From Candidatus Mesolinea sp. (GTDB lineage: Bacteria > Chloroflexota > Anaerolineae > Anaerolineales > Anaerolineaceae), in assembly GCA_003445715.1 (NCBI GenBank), contig DMCS01000093.1, positions 28,202-80,156 on the forward strand: a stretch of DNA of 51,955 nt. The letters are read 5' to 3'. Made by a program: the position numbers and the translations under genes. Below are positions 7,284 to 16,085 of the stretch, piece after piece. The notes beneath the pieces were generated by a model. That model made no database searches and was not told the origin of the DNA. It saw nothing but the letters and a program-made list of their open reading frames with translations. Positions within the stretch are counted from its first letter, which is position 1, and the number at the start of each line of letters is the position of its first letter.

Positions 7284-8321
7284 TCAGAGAGTCTCCGTAA
7301 TTTTCGATAAACCCTTGGGTTTGTCTGGATCCAGGCCGCGCGAGAGCGCTATTTGCCAGGCTAAGATTTGCCCAGGGATGACTGCGACCAAGGGAGAAAG
7401 CCACTCAGGCACACCCGGTGGGATAGGTAATGGCAGCTGAGCTTGGGCAAGCAGCTCTTCAAGGTCGGAAATGACCACGAGCTCGGCTTGCATGGCATTA
7501 GCCTTATCGATAATGGCGGACATATCCTCAGCCATAATGCCTGATGGGGCAATACCAAACACAGGGTAGCCTCTGGTGAGTGAAGCCACTGGCCCATGTA
7601 AAAAGTCCGCCGAGGAATAGGGCACCGTAGTGATGCCTGTGAGTTCTTTAATCTTCAGCGCCACCTCAAAAGCTGTGCTGTAGTTAAATCCCCGTCCAAT
7701 GACGGCGCCATGCTGCATATAGCAGTAACGTTCCATGCGGCTTATTTGCTGCATGGATTGCTCGATGGCTTGCTCTATCTGCGCAGGCAAGTGCTGAATT
7801 TCTCCGAAAGCTGCCTTATCCTCCGCCAAAGCGTTGGAAAGCAACGCGATTGCAAGCAGCGAAGCCGTATAGGTTTTGGTCGCCGCCACCGCTTTCTCCT
7901 GACCGGCCTGAAGGTCCAGGGTGAACTGAGCTGCTTGTGCTAATGGTGAGGAAGGGTCATTGGTAATGGCAATGCTGGGGCGGCCTTGCCGGCGCGCCTC
8001 CTCTAGCACAGAAACGATATCTGGCGATTGACCGGATTGAGAAATCCCGATGACCAAGGCGCCTTCCAATTTGGGAGCCTTATGATAGAGCGAGAAGACC
8101 GAGGGCGTTGCCAGAGCAACCGGCACTTCGTTGATGATCTGGAAGAGGTATTGAGCGTAGCGGGCAGCGTTATCCGAGCTACCACGGGCAGCGATCAAGA
8201 TGTAATTAAACTTGCCTCGCAGCGCGTCCATGATTGCTTTGGCTTGGTCTGCGCTGTACTCAATCAGACGACGTATTACTTCTGGTTGCTCTTTTATTTC
8301 CTGTTCTAGTATGGATGTCAT
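7284..8321 (-). CDS. SIS-domain sugar isomerase/deaminase (GlmS-isomerase-like)
   Basis: 345 residues made of two SIS domains, as in the isomerase half of glucosamine-6-phosphate synthase but without the glutaminase half. Visible signatures are ARGSSDNAARYAQYLF (about 45-60), GISQSGQSPD (about 92-101, sugar-phosphate binding), AATKTYTASL, and the later SADFLHGP with the catalytic-loop pattern. Stand-alone proteins of this type deaminate or isomerise amino-sugar phosphates. AGGAG sits 6 nt before the ATG. Together with the neighbouring MFS transporter and GH13 enzyme it suggests an amino-sugar or glycan catabolic role; the exact substrate cannot be read from sequence. Confidence 0.85.
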   Translation of the reverse strand: MTSILEQEIKEQPEVIRRLIEYSADQAKAIMDALRGKFNYILIAARGSSDNAARYAQYLFQIINEVPVALATPSVFSLYHKAPKLEGALVIGISQSGQSPDIVSVLEEARRQGRPSIAITNDPSSPLAQAAQFTLDLQAGQEKAVAATKTYTASLLAIALLSNALAEDKAAFGEIQHLPAQIEQAIEQSMQQISRMERYCYMQHGAVIGRGFNYSTAFEVALKIKELTGITTVPYSSADFLHGPVASLTRGYPVFGIAPSGIMAEDMSAIIDKANAMQAELVVISDLEELLAQAQLPLPIPPGVPEWLSPLVAVIPGQILAWQIALSRGLDPDKPKGLSKITETL

Positions 8322-8346
8322 TTATCACTCCTATAAGCTATATTTT

Positions 8347-9708
8347 TTAATCGTGACTCAACAGGGCAGCCGGTTTAGTCTTATGGCGCGGAACGTCCCG
8401 CACCTGATTCATAAGCGGTGCAGCAATCAACGAAAGGATGCAGGAAATCGCGAACATCACACGGTAATCGAAGCGTTCGACCAACCAGCCGGCTATTATC
8501 GGCGAGAGCAATACAAAAATGCCCGTCAGACTGCGTGCTAATCCCAGGTAAGTTGGACGTAGTTTCTCTTCTCCTAATTCCATCACGAGGAGGGAATCCC
8601 CAAGCACCATGCCAGCCGAATTCAACCCAAACAGCACAAATACAAGGTAATACACCCAAATCACAGGGGCTATGATGGCTAACACCATCGTCATTGCCCA
8701 GATCAAAACGGAGATAACGACAATGCGTTTGGGACCAATCCTATCGCCAATCACGCCGCCAACACTGTAGCCTAAGATGCCGCTCAAGTAGAGCAATGCG
8801 GTAAAAATAGCTGCCTGAGCATCCGAAAGATTAAAGCGTTGGATGCCATACACTGCCAAAAACCCACTGCTCATTCCTGAAAGAAAGATCATTGAACGGG
8901 CAATCAGATACTTTCGAAAGTTTTGGTCTTCTTTCAGGATGTGCCGAAATAGCTCGCCGTCAATCAATTTTGACGGTTTGCTTTGCGCTTCTGGCGCCGG
9001 ATTGGTCTCTTCGCCGGAGAGGTTTTCTTCTTCAGGTTCCCTATTCTGCCGATAAAAAGCAAAGGAAATCCATTGGGCAATGATTGCTAGCGCAAAACAC
9101 AAGGCAAAATTTTGTGGGTATGGCAGCCGGCTCAACACGAGCGTAGCAATCACAGAACCAATAACACCTGCAATTTGCGCCAACACGCGAGACATACCCC
9201 AAAAACGAGCCCGGTGAGATATAGGAATAACCTTGGCTTGCAATTCCTGCCATGGGAGCGCGGTTAACCCGCTGGTCAAACCCCGCAGGGTGACCAGCAG
9301 AAGCAAAAAGGTTAGGGCTGTGCTTTTGGAGATCCTGGGGACCATCAACGCGAGGAGTGGGAAGAAGAGGTAAACCAAGCGTTCATTGACTGCCATGCGA
9401 AGTGTAAACGGCAATTTTTCCTTTAATGAGGAGATATAGCTAGCCATGAACATTTGGGGCATAAACCAGCCAAAGTTTACAATAGCTGGGATTAACCCAA
9501 TAACTAGAGGAGAATCTGTGAGGTTGGAAGCAAAAACTGGAATAATTGTGACAATAGAGACAAAGCTATCTCCAAAGGTGAAGAAGGCTAAGTCCATCGT
9601 GTTGACAAACACATTGTGACTAAAGAATCTTGCAACTGGCTCGGGGACGTTATCTTCCGGCCGGATCTGCAAAAAATCAGAGATTGCATTTCGTATTTTG
9701 CTCAGCAT
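8347..9708 (-). CDS. Major facilitator superfamily transporter
   Basis: 453 residues with about twelve hydrophobic spans split by a charged central loop near residues 215-245 (EEENLSGEETNPAPEAQSK). A second-half motif GGVIGDRIGPKR matches the MFS loop 2-3/8-9 signature. It is a secondary transporter in the cytoplasmic membrane. The gene lies between the GH13 enzyme and the SIS-domain protein in the same direction, so a sugar or oligosaccharide is the natural guess, but the sequence gives no substrate. SD is weak (GAAGA). Confidence 0.85.
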   Translation of the reverse strand: MLSKIRNAISDFLQIRPEDNVPEPVARFFSHNVFVNTMDLAFFTFGDSFVSIVTIIPVFASNLTDSPLVIGLIPAIVNFGWFMPQMFMASYISSLKEKLPFTLRMAVNERLVYLFFPLLALMVPRISKSTALTFLLLLVTLRGLTSGLTALPWQELQAKVIPISHRARFWGMSRVLAQIAGVIGSVIATLVLSRLPYPQNFALCFALAIIAQWISFAFYRQNREPEEENLSGEETNPAPEAQSKPSKLIDGELFRHILKEDQNFRKYLIARSMIFLSGMSSGFLAVYGIQRFNLSDAQAAIFTALLYLSGILGYSVGGVIGDRIGPKRIVVISVLIWAMTMVLAIIAPVIWVYYLVFVLFGLNSAGMVLGDSLLVMELGEEKLRPTYLGLARSLTGIFVLLSPIIAGWLVERFDYRVMFAISCILSLIAAPLMNQVRDVPRHKTKPAALLSHD

Positions 9709-9775
9709 AGCGAATCTTCAGCCAGTATTATAAATTATGCTCAAGCTTTATGAGGTTATTATTACAATGCGATAA

Positions 9776-11608
9776 CTAGCAAGCAAATTTGAATATAAGC
9801 GCACTGGTCGGCTGGAGCTCAAGTGTAGTCCAATGCAATGCTTTTTCTTCCCCATTCAATGCTAGGACCACAAGTTTGTCCTTTGCAAATTCAGCCAATT
9901 TGAAGGGTAATCGTCTGATCCTATCTGAACGGTTGACCGCTACAAACAGATCCGCATCGGGCATACCCACTTGCCAGAGCACAACTTCTTGCGTGTCGTT
10001 GACCATCAACAGCTGCCATTGGGCATTCACGAGCTGTGGGAAGCGCTCGCGGAAAGCGGCTAATTGCCGTAGGAGCTCAGCAATATCGTGATGCGCCGTA
10101 GCATCCTCCCAATTCATCAGCAAGCGTGCCTGGTCGAAGCCGATGGAATCTTCGGCGTGTATCGAGCGGGGTTGGGAAAGACCAGTTTCCGTACCAAAAT
10201 ACACGAGCGGCTGCCCAGGCAGCAGATAAAGCAGCGTCAGCGCTAATTTGAGCCGTTGTATTTGATTTCCAGCCGAAAAGAGGAACCGGTTCATATCATG
10301 GTTATCCAGAAAAGCCGGCCGGCTGAAATCCCGTGGGAAATAAGCCAAGCTATCCTGAAGGTAGCCGGCAAAGCGAGAAAGCGGCCAGGTTTGTAAGGCA
10401 AAAGTTTCTCGCAGAGCTTGGCAAGTAAGAAAGTCTAGGGTGCCATCCAGCCCGCCAGCAAAGCTCAGCTGGTCGTCGGCTGGCAGGGTCACCTCACCAA
10501 ACGTCCAACAATCCGGGTTTACTTCCCGGCAGGCGCGTCTGAAATCCACCCAAAAATCCTGCTCTGGACCGCTGGCGTAATCTAAACGGTAGCCATCCAC
10601 GCCCAAGCGCAGCCATTTTTGGGCTACTTCCAGCAGGTACTTGCGTGCTGGTGCTGCATAAGTCAGGCGCAGCTCTGGCATTTCTGGCGCATCAAAGTAG
10701 CAACGGTAGTGTGGCCAAGGATTCCAGTGAAACCAGTCCTTATAAGGGCTCTCCGATGACTGTAAAGCTGCCTGTAAAGCAGGATGCTGGTTGGAAACGT
10801 GATTTGCCACAAAATCCAGAATAACGCGAATGCCCAGCTGGTGTGCTTTGGCAATCAGCTCCTCGAAGTCAGCTTGGGTGCCTAAGCGTGGTTCGATGTG
10901 CTCGTAGTCGCTGGTGTCATAGCCATGATGCGAAGGGCTAGCAAAGATTGGGCTGAGCCAAATGGCATTAAACCCCAGGTCGCGAATATACGCCAACATT
11001 TCAATCACACCTCGCAGGGTACCACCAAAAGGTTTAGTCAGATCCTGCGTTTGCAGCCAATCCCTCCCCTCCCCCGGGCTAAAGCGATCGACAAAAATTT
11101 GATAAATACGCGCCGTTCGGCTCCACTCTGGGACTTCATCTTCGCCAAACCAGATGGCATATTGGGAAGCTTCAGCGGAATTGCTGACCTGATTATCAGC
11201 GTAAATCCTGACGGGCACAGCAGTGGCCGACGAGGATGCCGGCTGCTCGGCGAAAACCCGGTAACGTAGCATGGTTCCTGCAGGCTGTGCAGGTATACTT
11301 ACTTGCCAATGTTGCAGCCAACCCCAGCTCAGCGTATCCCATGTCAAGTCAGTTTTAGTGAATGGGATTTCGGCGCTCGTATTCCAATCGTCTAGGGAAT
11401 ATCGCAATGTCATGCCCTGAGCAGCAACCTCGCTTGACGTGGTGGCGAGAAGCTCGACTATTTCACCCGGCTTAGGCTTTAGCGGACTTTTTTGCCCATA
11501 ATGATGGACGCCGATGTTACGTTTGCGCTGATAGGTGGCACCGATAACAGGGTCATCAAGATCACCAAACGTATGGTCACGCAGTGGGTTAGCGATGGAT
11601 AACGGCAT
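9776..11608 (-). CDS. Glycoside hydrolase family 13 enzyme (cyclomaltodextrinase/neopullulanase-like), cytoplasmic
   Basis: 610 residues with no signal peptide. An N-terminal beta-rich module (about 1-150) precedes the (beta/alpha)8 barrel. The catalytic set is present: nucleophile Asp343 in GVDGYRLDYA, acid/base Glu372 in FGEVT, and transition-state Asp438 in LDNHDMNR; the early DFVANHVS motif is also there. This matches alpha-glucan hydrolases acting on imported malto-oligosaccharides or cyclodextrins. ATG 11608 is preferred over GTG 11617 because AAAAGG lies 8 nt before it. A cytoplasmic location fits a partnership with the MalEFG importer at 36.7-41.5 kb. The N-terminal module could be a carbohydrate-binding domain. 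Confidence 0.9.
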   Translation of the reverse strand: MPLSIANPLRDHTFGDLDDPVIGATYQRKRNIGVHHYGQKSPLKPKPGEIVELLATTSSEVAAQGMTLRYSLDDWNTSAEIPFTKTDLTWDTLSWGWLQHWQVSIPAQPAGTMLRYRVFAEQPASSSATAVPVRIYADNQVSNSAEASQYAIWFGEDEVPEWSRTARIYQIFVDRFSPGEGRDWLQTQDLTKPFGGTLRGVIEMLAYIRDLGFNAIWLSPIFASPSHHGYDTSDYEHIEPRLGTQADFEELIAKAHQLGIRVILDFVANHVSNQHPALQAALQSSESPYKDWFHWNPWPHYRCYFDAPEMPELRLTYAAPARKYLLEVAQKWLRLGVDGYRLDYASGPEQDFWVDFRRACREVNPDCWTFGEVTLPADDQLSFAGGLDGTLDFLTCQALRETFALQTWPLSRFAGYLQDSLAYFPRDFSRPAFLDNHDMNRFLFSAGNQIQRLKLALTLLYLLPGQPLVYFGTETGLSQPRSIHAEDSIGFDQARLLMNWEDATAHHDIAELLRQLAAFRERFPQLVNAQWQLLMVNDTQEVVLWQVGMPDADLFVAVNRSDRIRRLPFKLAEFAKDKLVVLALNGEEKALHWTTLELQPTSALIFKFAC

Positions 11609-11715
11609 AGAAAGCACCTTTTAACTTATATTCGGCAATAATTTTACGCTAATTGGCGCTTATACGCATAAACTTTTTCGCTTCTTTATTAATAATTCAA
11701 TTCAGAGATGCAAAA

Positions 11716-11738
11716 AGCAGCGCCATAATGGCGCCGCT
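11716..11738 (-). terminator. Terminator of the Liv transporter operon
   Basis: A 10-bp stem (11716-11725 with 11729-11738, one G-U) and a loop of three, followed on the minus strand by CTTTTTGC. It lies 41 nt past the stop of the livM-like gene. On the plus strand it is followed by a more distant T-run, so it may work both ways. Confidence 0.7.
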
Positions 11739-11778
11739 TGATATACTTTTAGGTTTTTTTAAAGCCGAATTACAATCC

Positions 11779-12921
11779 TCAGCCACTAACTTCTTTTTCT
11801 CTTGGCGATTCCTCTTGACGTGAAAAATGTTTGAACAAGCGCTTACGCCCTTGCTGAAAATTTACAGCATGCATACGGTAAGTCCCAACAATGCCATAGG
11901 GTACAAACATCACGATAAAAATGAAGAGAAGCCCGAAAACCAAAGGCCAACGCGCCCCAAACCACGTGTAGAAAAATTGTTGGATCACCTGGCTAATTCC
12001 AGCGCCAAAAATGGGGCCAATTAAAGTGCCCATCCCTCCAATAATCACCATGATAAGTGCATTCACCGTGGTCACCACAGACATCATCGTTGGGGTAGCG
12101 CTCATGTTCCAAATGGAATATAGCGCCCCCGCCAAACCAGCAAAAATCGAAGCAAAGACAAAGACGATCGTGCGAAAGGTAACAGGGTTGTACCCTATCA
12201 TGCGCATGCGGTCTTCATTTTCACGGTTAGCGATGACAACATGTCCCGTTGGGGAGTTTACAAAGCGTTTCATCAAAAAATACGAGATCACCAAAAACGC
12301 GAGACTGATTAAATACACGGTGAGGCGATTTTGAGTCGGATTCAACCAAACTGGTAAGGGGACGCCATGCAAACCCTCATCTGCTCCAGTCCATTGATGT
12401 AAATCGGTCGATTTAATGATGATGTACAAGGCTGTAGAAAGCGCCAGTGTGAGCATGGCAAAGTAAGTTCCTTTTAATCGAATGGATGTTACTGCAAACA
12501 TCAAACCAATCAAAATTGAAACAAGGAACACCGCCAAAAAAACAATGAGCAAGACAACTATCATGGTAATATCGGTATTTCCAATGACAATGGGAGTGTT
12601 TTTAATGAAATTTGGAGCCCAATGTTTCATCAAAAGGCCAAAAGTATAAGCTCCACCCCCAAAAGATGCTGCATGCCCAAATGAAAGAATACCACCATAG
12701 CCAATAAGGAGGTCATAGCTCATCGCAAAGACAGTCATGATAAAAAAGATAATCAATTGACCTTGCCAGAACTTGGTAACACCCTCATTAAGCCCAGTTC
12801 CAGTTATCAAATTCAACACAAACGGGAATGCCAACATAATAACTACGAAGATAATGAATCCTCGTTCAGATTTTAGCCAGGATTTTTGATTAATTTTCGT
12901 TTTGATAGCGATATTTGCCAT
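11779..12921 (-). CDS. Branched-chain amino-acid-type ABC permease (LivM family)
   Basis: 380 residues, eight or more membrane spans, with the family signatures GYGGILSFGHAASFGGGAY (about 74-92) and a late GGMGTLIGPIFGAG. It pairs with the LivH-type permease to form the membrane channel of a HAAT-family importer for branched-chain amino acids or other organic acids. AAGGAG lies upstream of the ATG, 9 nt past the livH stop. It is the last gene of the long minus-strand unit. The extended charged C-terminus (RKRLFKHFSRQEE) is cytoplasmic. Confidence 0.9.
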   Translation of the reverse strand: MANIAIKTKINQKSWLKSERGFIIFVVIMLAFPFVLNLITGTGLNEGVTKFWQGQLIIFFIMTVFAMSYDLLIGYGGILSFGHAASFGGGAYTFGLLMKHWAPNFIKNTPIVIGNTDITMIVVLLIVFLAVFLVSILIGLMFAVTSIRLKGTYFAMLTLALSTALYIIIKSTDLHQWTGADEGLHGVPLPVWLNPTQNRLTVYLISLAFLVISYFLMKRFVNSPTGHVVIANRENEDRMRMIGYNPVTFRTIVFVFASIFAGLAGALYSIWNMSATPTMMSVVTTVNALIMVIIGGMGTLIGPIFGAGISQVIQQFFYTWFGARWPLVFGLLFIFIVMFVPYGIVGTYRMHAVNFQQGRKRLFKHFSRQEESPREKEVSG

Positions 12922-12930
12922 GGAGAATTA

Positions 12931-14424
12931 TTACTCCTTCTTCCCAAAAAGACCCTGAGGCTTGGTTAATAATACAATGACCATAATAATGACCGTAGAA
13001 GCTTCTGCAATCGCTGGGGATAGGGAAAGCTTGAGCGCAAAATAATCCCCGAAAGCGCGTGCAATGCCTAATATCATCGCGCCCACGAAAGCACCCACAT
13101 AGCTCCCCATGCCGCCGATTACAACAGTTATTAGCCCTTGCGTCTGGTAAGCATCCCCCATCAAAGGTTGGACCGGGAGAAAAGGTGCTGCCCCAATACC
13201 CCCTAACGTTGCCAATGCCACACCTAACGCAAACACCAAAGTGAAAACAGATTTCACATTGATGCCCATTGCTTCGACCATTTCTGGATCCTGAACACCT
13301 GCACGGATGATCATACCTAACCGTGTCTTTGTCATGAGCAAGGTCACCAAGGCGAACATTATGATGCCCAGAGCAATAATAAACAAGCGATAAGTCGGAA
13401 CGGTAACTCCCAAAATATCAATCGTAGAGTTGCCATTCCGCAGCCATTCTCCGATGGAGGCTGCTTTCCCAGGCATGGCAAAAAGCGGTGGGCGTGCCAT
13501 CTGATAGGTCAGCGGATCCCAAAGAAATTGCACCAATTCGCGAATCACATAGCTTAAGCCCAATGTCATCAGGATAATAAAAGTGGGGCGTGCGTAGAGC
13601 GGTCTGATAAGAATAATTTCAATGACAGCACCAAACACGAACCCAAAAGCAACGGAGACAAGAATTGAAAGCAAGAAGCGAATATTCCCATTCATTAGCA
13701 ACACGCTAACAGGTGCCGATTCGCGAATGAATACGCTCACCACGGTTAAGACCAACAAAATTGCCGGCACGAGAATTGCCTTGCCAAGATTTTCCTTTGG
13801 CGCATATTGAGTTTTATCCCCTGGTTTAGAAGATCCAAAGGCAATCAACAAACCACCTAACATTATTAAAACTGGACGGATCCAAAACTCTTCTAACGGC
13901 TCCTGAGGAGAAATTTCCGCAAGAGGGTTACCTACTGTTGTTGTCGTCATCGCAACCATAGCAGTATCGGCTAACGCTAAAATATCGAAACCAAGCACAG
14001 CAAATACAATCACAACCGCGGCTAAGATATAAGCAATGGTTGGAAGCAGTTTTTGCATGCGCGGGGATAAATTCCAAGCAACCACATATGGCTTCAGCAC
14101 GGAAATAAACATCACGCCCGTACCAAAGGCTAATGCCAAAGGAGCTATGCCAAAAATAAAGGTAGGGTTAGTATAAAACTGCCAGCCAATGTATGCTCCC
14201 AGCATGAACATAGAACCGTGCGCAAAGTTCAAGACATCCATCAAACCAAAGATAAGCGTGAGGCCAGCAGCTACCAAGAAGAAAAGCGAGCCCAGGGTAA
14301 GCCCAGAAAAGATAGTGCTAACAAAAGCGCGTTGGCCTGCATAAAGGTAAAGTCCGACAATAATTCCCAGTGCCACCACAACAATGAGAATCGTTTGGAG
14401 AATCTTCTTATTCTTTCGATTCAT
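12931..14424 (-). CDS. Branched-chain amino-acid-type ABC permease (LivH family) with large internal insertion
   Basis: 497 residues, against about 290-310 for ordinary LivH. The expected start (GLTLGSLFFLVAAGLTLIFG, DVLNFAHGSMFMLGAY at about 39-78) and end (MIIRAGVQDPEMVEAMGIN, GGIGAAPFLP, VIGGMGSYVGAFVGA) are both present. Between them about 170-190 extra residues add several hydrophobic spans and a loop with SSKPGDKTQYAPKENLG. The reading frame is intact, so this is a real extension and not a fusion by frameshift. The start overlaps the livF stop by 17 nt. It forms the permease with LivM. Confidence 0.88.
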   Translation of the reverse strand: MNRKNKKILQTILIVVVALGIIVGLYLYAGQRAFVSTIFSGLTLGSLFFLVAAGLTLIFGLMDVLNFAHGSMFMLGAYIGWQFYTNPTFIFGIAPLALAFGTGVMFISVLKPYVVAWNLSPRMQKLLPTIAYILAAVVIVFAVLGFDILALADTAMVAMTTTTVGNPLAEISPQEPLEEFWIRPVLIMLGGLLIAFGSSKPGDKTQYAPKENLGKAILVPAILLVLTVVSVFIRESAPVSVLLMNGNIRFLLSILVSVAFGFVFGAVIEIILIRPLYARPTFIILMTLGLSYVIRELVQFLWDPLTYQMARPPLFAMPGKAASIGEWLRNGNSTIDILGVTVPTYRLFIIALGIIMFALVTLLMTKTRLGMIIRAGVQDPEMVEAMGINVKSVFTLVFALGVALATLGGIGAAPFLPVQPLMGDAYQTQGLITVVIGGMGSYVGAFVGAMILGIARAFGDYFALKLSLSPAIAEASTVIIMVIVLLTKPQGLFGKKE

Positions 14425-15172
14425 GTTCCATCTCCAATTCTATGCGCGTTTTGATGCTTGCACCCAAATAACGGTGAATAACTTCAGGTTGCAAAACGAG
14501 GTCTTTCATTAATCCGGAGCTCACCGATTTACCATCATCTATAATCGTGAATTGCTTTGCCAGCTGGCTTGCCATAATAAAATTCTGTTCAACGAGGAGA
14601 ATTGTGGTCGTGTGGCTCAGGGTTTCAATTGCTTCCATCATTTGTTGGATAAGAATAGGTGCTAAGCCTTCACTCGGTTCATCAATCAATAACAGCTTGT
14701 TCTCGGGGACCAAAGCCCGCGCAACCGCTAACATCTGTTGCTGTCCGCCAGAAAGATGATTACCAGGCAATTTATAGAGACGTTTTAGGTCAGGAAAAAG
14801 CTTGAAGATAAAGTCAGAACTGCGCTCAAAATCTCCTTTTTTGCGCTCAGCTAATTTCAGGTTTTCAAGGACACTAAGTTGTCGAAAAATCGCTCGGTGT
14901 TCTGGTACGTACCCAATTCCAAGATTGGCAATATTGTAGGGTCGTTTGCCTTGAATTTCCATCCCATCAAAGATGATTTTTCCTTCGCGTGGTGGGGTGA
15001 GACCGATAATCGATTTGAGAGTTGTGGTTTTGCCCGCGCCATTACGGCCTAGCAAAACCGTAATGGAGCCTTTTGGGACGCGCACACTGACCCCTTCGAG
15101 AATATGAAATTGACCAATGTAAGTGTGAATGTGATCCACAAGTAACAGGTCGTCATGCTTGACATCACTCAT
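14408..15172 (-). CDS. ABC transporter ATP-binding protein (LivF family)
   Basis: 254 residues with Walker A GRNGAGKTT (about 42-50), Q-loop region, signature LSGGQQQMLAVARAL and Walker B LLLIDEPSEGLAP. LivF-type ATPases energise import through LivHM. The start overlaps the preceding livG-type gene by 4 nt (ATGA), and its own end overlaps the livH-type start, so the four genes are translationally linked. A usual LivF is about 235 residues; the extra length is a short charged C-terminal tail. Confidence 0.93.
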   Translation of the reverse strand: MSDVKHDDLLLVDHIHTYIGQFHILEGVSVRVPKGSITVLLGRNGAGKTTTLKSIIGLTPPREGKIIFDGMEIQGKRPYNIANLGIGYVPEHRAIFRQLSVLENLKLAERKKGDFERSSDFIFKLFPDLKRLYKLPGNHLSGGQQQMLAVARALVPENKLLLIDEPSEGLAPILIQQMMEAIETLSHTTTILLVEQNFIMASQLAKQFTIIDDGKSVSSGLMKDLVLQPEVIHRYLGASIKTRIELEMEHESKE

Positions 15173-15939
15173 GCTAATTCTCCATACAAATTACCAAGAT
15201 AGGCAGCCTGAACCTGATCATTATTAGCGATTTCGTGCGGTGAGCCTTCAGCTAAAATGCGCCCTTGATTCATCACCGTGATCACATCTGAAATTGACAT
15301 GACCATATCCATACGATGTTCAACGAGTATGGCAGTGCGGTCCTTTTGACGCACTACCCTATGAATAATCTCAATCAATTCTGGCACTTGCTCAGAAGAC
15401 ATTCCGGCTGTCGGTTCATCAAAGAGGAGCAGCTCAGGATCACAAGCGATCATGATGCCAAGTTCAAGCTTTCGCTTTTCACCATGCGAAAGATTGCGGG
15501 CTAACACCCATTCGCGACCCGCCAAGCCTACCAGTGAGATAACCTCCTCTGCTTTTTCAATGTATTGTGTAAATTTTTCTACCGGCTGAAAAAACTTGAA
15601 ATTATCTCTACCCATGGCTTGAGCTGCCAAGCGGACATTTTCCAATACGGTCAAGTTTGGGAAAATATTGGTAATTTGATAGGACCGCCCAATACCTAGG
15701 TGCGCCCGCTTTTGTGGAGAGACATTGGTAATGTCCTCACCTTTAAAGAACACTCTCCCGCTTGTGGGCGGCATAACCCCGCTTACTAAGTTGAATAGTG
15801 TGGTTTTTCCGGCGCCATTCGGTCCGATGATAGCATGCATCGTATGAGCTGTCACTTGCATACTCACATCATCGACGGCTACCAAACCGCCAAAAACCTT
15901 CCGGAGGTTCTCAACTTCGACAATAATATTTTCAGTCAT
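15169..15939 (-). CDS. ABC transporter ATP-binding protein (LivG family)
   Basis: 256 residues with Walker A GPNGAGKTT (about 38-46), signature LSHGEKRKLELG, Walker B LLLFDEPTAGM and the LivG-type tail AAYLGNL. It is the partner of LivF in a heterodimeric ATPase. It is the first gene after the binding protein, separated from it by about 146 nt holding a hairpin, which should keep transporter subunits at lower level than the binding protein. Confidence 0.93.
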   Translation of the reverse strand: MTENIIVEVENLRKVFGGLVAVDDVSMQVTAHTMHAIIGPNGAGKTTLFNLVSGVMPPTSGRVFFKGEDITNVSPQKRAHLGIGRSYQITNIFPNLTVLENVRLAAQAMGRDNFKFFQPVEKFTQYIEKAEEVISLVGLAGREWVLARNLSHGEKRKLELGIMIACDPELLLFDEPTAGMSSEQVPELIEIIHRVVRQKDRTAILVEHRMDMVMSISDVITVMNQGRILAEGSPHEIANNDQVQAAYLGNLYGELA

Positions 15940-16035
15940 AAGATATTTGCCTTATGTTATATTCAAAGATCGTTCCCGAATTAAATAATGCAATAATAAT
16001 TCCAGATAATATCTAATTGATTACCAGTGATTTCG

Positions 16036-16064
16036 AAGGGAGGGGGTAGGTAGACCCCTCCCTT
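16036..16064 (-). terminator. Hairpin between the binding-protein gene and livG (attenuator or partial terminator)
   Basis: A perfect 10-bp stem (AAGGGAGGGG with CCCCTCCCTT) and loop of nine, just past the stop of the binding protein. On the minus strand it is followed by CGAAATCAC, no strong T-run, so read-through is likely. Such hairpins commonly stabilise the upstream mRNA for the abundant binding protein. Confidence 0.6.
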
Positions 16065-16085
16065 GCGATATTCAACTCCACAAAC

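Noticed and set aside
6677..7300. 207-residue plus-strand frame over the lipoate ligase gene
   Set aside because: It is a composition shadow of a well-matched LplA gene and has no SD or family resemblance.
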